A stretch of DNA of 8,777 nucleotides from Acidobacteriota bacterium. GTDB lineage: Bacteria > Acidobacteriota > Terriglobia > Terriglobales > Acidobacteriaceae. This document shows, one piece after another, positions 6,799-8,777 of the stretch. Below the pieces are notes generated by a model. That model saw only the letters and a program-made list of their open reading frames with translations, was not told the DNA's origin and did no database searches. The stretch lies in assembly GCA_003224835.1 (NCBI GenBank), contig QHZX01000254.1:1-8777 (forward strand), in the 5' to 3' direction. How positions within the stretch are numbered: position 1 is the first letter of the stretch; every line of letters begins with the position of its first letter. Position numbers and translations under genes: made by a program.

Positions 6799-7635
6799 TC
6801 AGTGTGACGAATTCAGTTTTGCGATCTCTTCCGCGAATAAAGGATTTGACGGAAACTGTACCTCCAGCGAGGCCAGCAATTCGCGTGCATGCTGCTTGTC
6901 GTGGTCGCGAACATACGCAATGGCCAGCAGAATATCGGCGAATGGCGCAAGGTAATGCCCACGATCAGCAACCAGTTTCAGCTCCTTGATTCCTGCCTGT
7001 TTATCACCGGAGACTCCTCCCAACCGTACCAGCCAACGCACCGGCGCGGCCATGCTGCCAATAAGGTATTTGCTGATGCCGCCGGCAATGTGCGCGTCGT
7101 AACAGTCAGGATCGACCGCCAAGGTTTGCTCGGCCCAAGCGGTCGCTTGTTTCGTGTAATGCAGCGATGCCAGATTCCGCTTCTCGATCAGGGCTGCATA
7201 ATCTCCTTGCAGACCGTTAGTCAGAGTTAGGGCAAAGAGTGCGTCTTTATCCTTCGGATTTTTCGCCAACCGCCGCTGTGCTATCGCCTCGGCCTGCTGA
7301 ATCGCAGCGTCGAACCGAGCACGCATCGCTGGATCATTGGCGGGCTTGGGGCGGTTCTCAAATCTCTCGAAGAACTGGGACTCCAGAATCCCCAATCGGT
7401 GAAATTCCGAAAACAGCAGTCCGGCGGCATCGCAAGTTGGACCCATAGGGTCATCCGGATGGCTCTGCTCCCAGCTGGCAAAAACATTGTGGGCGCGATC
7501 GAAATCCAAGTTGTATAGAAGCTGAAACCCGTAGTCGAGAGGCGGCAGCGAGAATTTGGCAACCGTGGCCATCGCTGGCGGCAAGAGCAATAGCAGGGCC
7601 AATATCGTCAGTGGAACTTGCCTTCTTTTTCGCAT
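6799..7635 (-). CDS. Secreted TPR-like repeat protein of unknown function
   Basis: A 278-residue protein with an N-terminal signal peptide: MRKRRQ, a Leu-rich hydrophobic stretch at residues 8-20, and a likely cleavage at AMA near residue 23. It probably lies in the periplasm or envelope. The rest is helical and repeat-like. A degenerate TPR covers about residues 35-63 (LLYNLDFDRAHNVF ending in HPDDP). A middle region at about 113-177 ends in AEQTLAVDPD. A clear C-terminal TPR covers about 230-265 (DILLAIAYVRDHDKQHA, then FPSNP). No catalytic motif is visible. TPR proteins act as protein-protein scaffolds; the partner is unknown. It lies upstream of ppk on the same strand with a 192-base gap, too wide to assume one operon. 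No good Shine-Dalgarno precedes the ATG, but the signal peptide at the N-terminus supports this start. Confidence 0.8.
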   Translation of the reverse strand: MRKRRQVPLTILALLLLLPPAMATVAKFSLPPLDYGFQLLYNLDFDRAHNVFASWEQSHPDDPMGPTCDAAGLLFSEFHRLGILESQFFERFENRPKPANDPAMRARFDAAIQQAEAIAQRRLAKNPKDKDALFALTLTNGLQGDYAALIEKRNLASLHYTKQATAWAEQTLAVDPDCYDAHIAGGISKYLIGSMAAPVRWLVRLGGVSGDKQAGIKELKLVADRGHYLAPFADILLAIAYVRDHDKQHARELLASLEVQFPSNPLFAEEIAKLNSSH

Positions 7636-7648
7636 TCAGCGCCGTACA

Positions 7649-7683
7649 AGTATAGATGCGTTTTGTTCTTGTTGCCCTGTCAA
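7649..7683 (-). promoter_or_regulatory. Weak promoter candidate for the TPR gene (TTGACA ... TATACT)
   Basis: On the - strand a perfect TTGACA (7683-7678) and a TATACT (7654-7649) lie 23 bases apart, which is longer than the usual 16-18. The two hexamers may not work together; TATACT alone sits at a sensible distance, about 14 bases, from ATG 7635. Confidence 0.22.
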
Positions 7684-7758
7684 TACTGTAAAAACGTTGT
7701 CACGCGAGTGTCTGCCGCCGTGCTTAGATGCGCTCCGCACATTGAATAGAACACTTGT

Positions 7759-7787
7759 TTGACCCGCAAAGTTGCGTCTGCTAACTT
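7759..7787 (+). promoter_or_regulatory. Possible sigma-70-type promoter for the glutaryl-CoA dehydrogenase gene
   Basis: TTGACC (7759-7764) is followed after exactly 17 bases by TAACTT (7782-7787). The preceding TGC gives an extended -10 arrangement. It lies about 90 bases before the start of the acyl-CoA dehydrogenase in the 240-base divergent spacer. The -35 is good and the -10 is poor (3 of 6). Confidence 0.35.
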
Positions 7788-7875
7788 CAAACGTTTCCTT
7801 CCTCGTTGCTTGTGGAGAGACGGGCGTCCTCGCTCGCCTGAACTTCACTCCCACGGGAACAGAATCGAGCTTCCT

Positions 7876-8777
7876 ATGGCCCTTAAATTCCGCGGCGTGG
7901 ACTTCATTGAATTCGACACGTTGCTCAATGGCGACGAGCGCCTGGTCCGCGACACTGCCCGTAAATTCATTGAAGACAATCTCATTCCCATCATCGAAGA
8001 GTGCAACCGTGCTGGCCGCTTTCCTCGCGAACTCGTCAAACCTATGGCCGACCTCGGATTCTTTGGCGCGAGCTTGAAGGGTTATGGCTGCGCCGGCATG
8101 TCGAATGTCGAATACGGCCTGGTCACGCAGGAGCTGGAGCGCGGGGACTCCGGCGTACGGTCGTTCGTCAGCGTGCAGTCGGCGCTCGTGATGTATCCCA
8201 TTTATGCCTTCGGCAGCGATGAGCAAAAGAACACATGGCTTCCGGCGATGCAAAAAGGCGAAAAGCTCGGCTGCTTCGGATTGACAGAGCCGGATTTCGG
8301 ATCGAATCCAGGTGGAATGAGGACCCGGGCCCGGAAATCCGGCAACGAATACGTCCTGAATGGCGAAAAAATGTGGATCACCTCAGGCTCAATCGCAGAC
8401 GTAGCGGTCATTTGGGCGAAGACGGAAGATTCTAAGGATACTGGCGACGGTAGCTCCATTCGCGGATTTCTCGTCGAAACCGATCGCCCCGGCTTCCGCG
8501 CCGAAGACATTCACGGCAAATGGTCCCTGCGCGCGTCGGTTACGTCATCGCTTTCGTTGCAGGACGTGCGAATTCCGGCCTCAAACCTGCTGCCCAAATC
8601 AGGCGGCCTCAAATCTCCGTTGATGTGCCTAAATCAAGCGCGTTACGGCATCGCCTGGGGAGCCGTTGGCGCGGCTATGGCGTGCTACGATTGCGCCCTG
8701 CAGTATTCGCTGTTCCGCAAGCAGTTCCACAACGAGCCCATCGCCTCGCGCCAGCTGATACAGGAAAAACTGGCCTG
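7876..8777 (+). CDS. Glutaryl-CoA dehydrogenase-type acyl-CoA dehydrogenase (3' truncated by window edge)
   Basis: The frame is open from ATG 7876 to the right edge (300 codons plus two bases), about three quarters of a typical protein of 390-400 residues. Glutaryl-CoA dehydrogenase is an FAD enzyme that oxidises and decarboxylates glutaryl-CoA to crotonyl-CoA in lysine, tryptophan and aromatic degradation. From memory it resembles human GCDH closely: LKGYGCAG (67-74), QELERGDSGVRS (85-96), VQSALVMYPIYAFGS (100-114), GCFGLTEPDFGSNP (132-145), WITSGSIAD (167-175), RGFLVE (196-201), KWSLRAS (215-221), RYGIAWG (256-262) and QLIQEKLA (293-300). Arg95 in SGVRS matches the GCDH arginine that binds the glutaryl carboxylate, which separates it from short-chain acyl-CoA dehydrogenases. 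The catalytic glutamate lies beyond the window. The ribosome binding site is weak (GAG at 7867-7869), but MALKFRGVDF is a typical bacterial N-terminus. The gene is divergent from the TPR gene. Confidence 0.9.
   Translation, partial: MALKFRGVDFIEFDTLLNGDERLVRDTARKFIEDNLIPIIEECNRAGRFPRELVKPMADLGFFGASLKGYGCAGMSNVEYGLVTQELERGDSGVRSFVSVQSALVMYPIYAFGSDEQKNTWLPAMQKGEKLGCFGLTEPDFGSNPGGMRTRARKSGNEYVLNGEKMWITSGSIADVAVIWAKTEDSKDTGDGSSIRGFLVETDRPGFRAEDIHGKWSLRASVTSSLSLQDVRIPASNLLPKSGGLKSPLMCLNQARYGIAWGAVGAAMACYDCALQYSLFRKQFHNEPIASRQLIQEKLA

Noticed and set aside
7636..8253. Long open frame on the - strand (205 codons) overlapping the acyl-CoA dehydrogenase start
   Set aside because: It lies antisense to a highly conserved glutaryl-CoA dehydrogenase N-terminal region and has no recognisable motif; it is a shadow of the real gene.

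Overview
The window holds ordinary bacterial chromosome: densely packed genes, moderate GC, no tRNA, rRNA, insertion sequence or CRISPR array that I can see. The protein sequences and the grouping of standalone CHAD, Ppx/GppA, SixA and Ppk genes fit Acidobacteriota (Terriglobia-like soil lineages). That assignment is inference from general resemblance and has not been searched.

Left to right. (1) The 3' end of recR (recombination mediator) enters from the left edge. (2) A secreted transglutaminase-like protein lies at 437-1444 on +, with the clearest ribosome binding site in the window. (3) A polyphosphate block spans 1563-6606. A CHAD-domain protein and a Ppx/GppA-type phosphatase lie on +. 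Facing them on - are a SixA-type phosphohistidine phosphatase and polyphosphate kinase 1 (ppk). The two pairs converge, and the ppx and sixA coding regions overlap tail to tail by 58 bases. (4) Upstream of ppk on - is a secreted TPR-like protein (6799-7635). (5) A divergent 240-base spacer leads to a glutaryl-CoA dehydrogenase-type acyl-CoA dehydrogenase on + that runs off the right edge.

The block combines polyP synthesis (Ppk), polyP/(p)ppGpp hydrolysis (Ppx/GppA), a polyP-associated domain (CHAD) and a phosphohistidine phosphatase (SixA). The most notable observation is that ppk is broken as read here. The main frame stops at 4732, and the genuine Ppk C-terminus continues in another frame down to 4529. 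At the junction, about 25-30 residues that are highly conserved in PPK1 are missing. This looks like an internal deletion of 3k+1 bases at a CAGCGCTG sequence, not a single-base slip. The catalytic residues upstream are intact. The 3' ppk frame overlaps the sixA start in an ATGA arrangement, so the lesion could also reduce sixA translation. Whether it is a real mutation or an assembly error cannot be decided from the sequence. I see no convincing new defence or mobile system.
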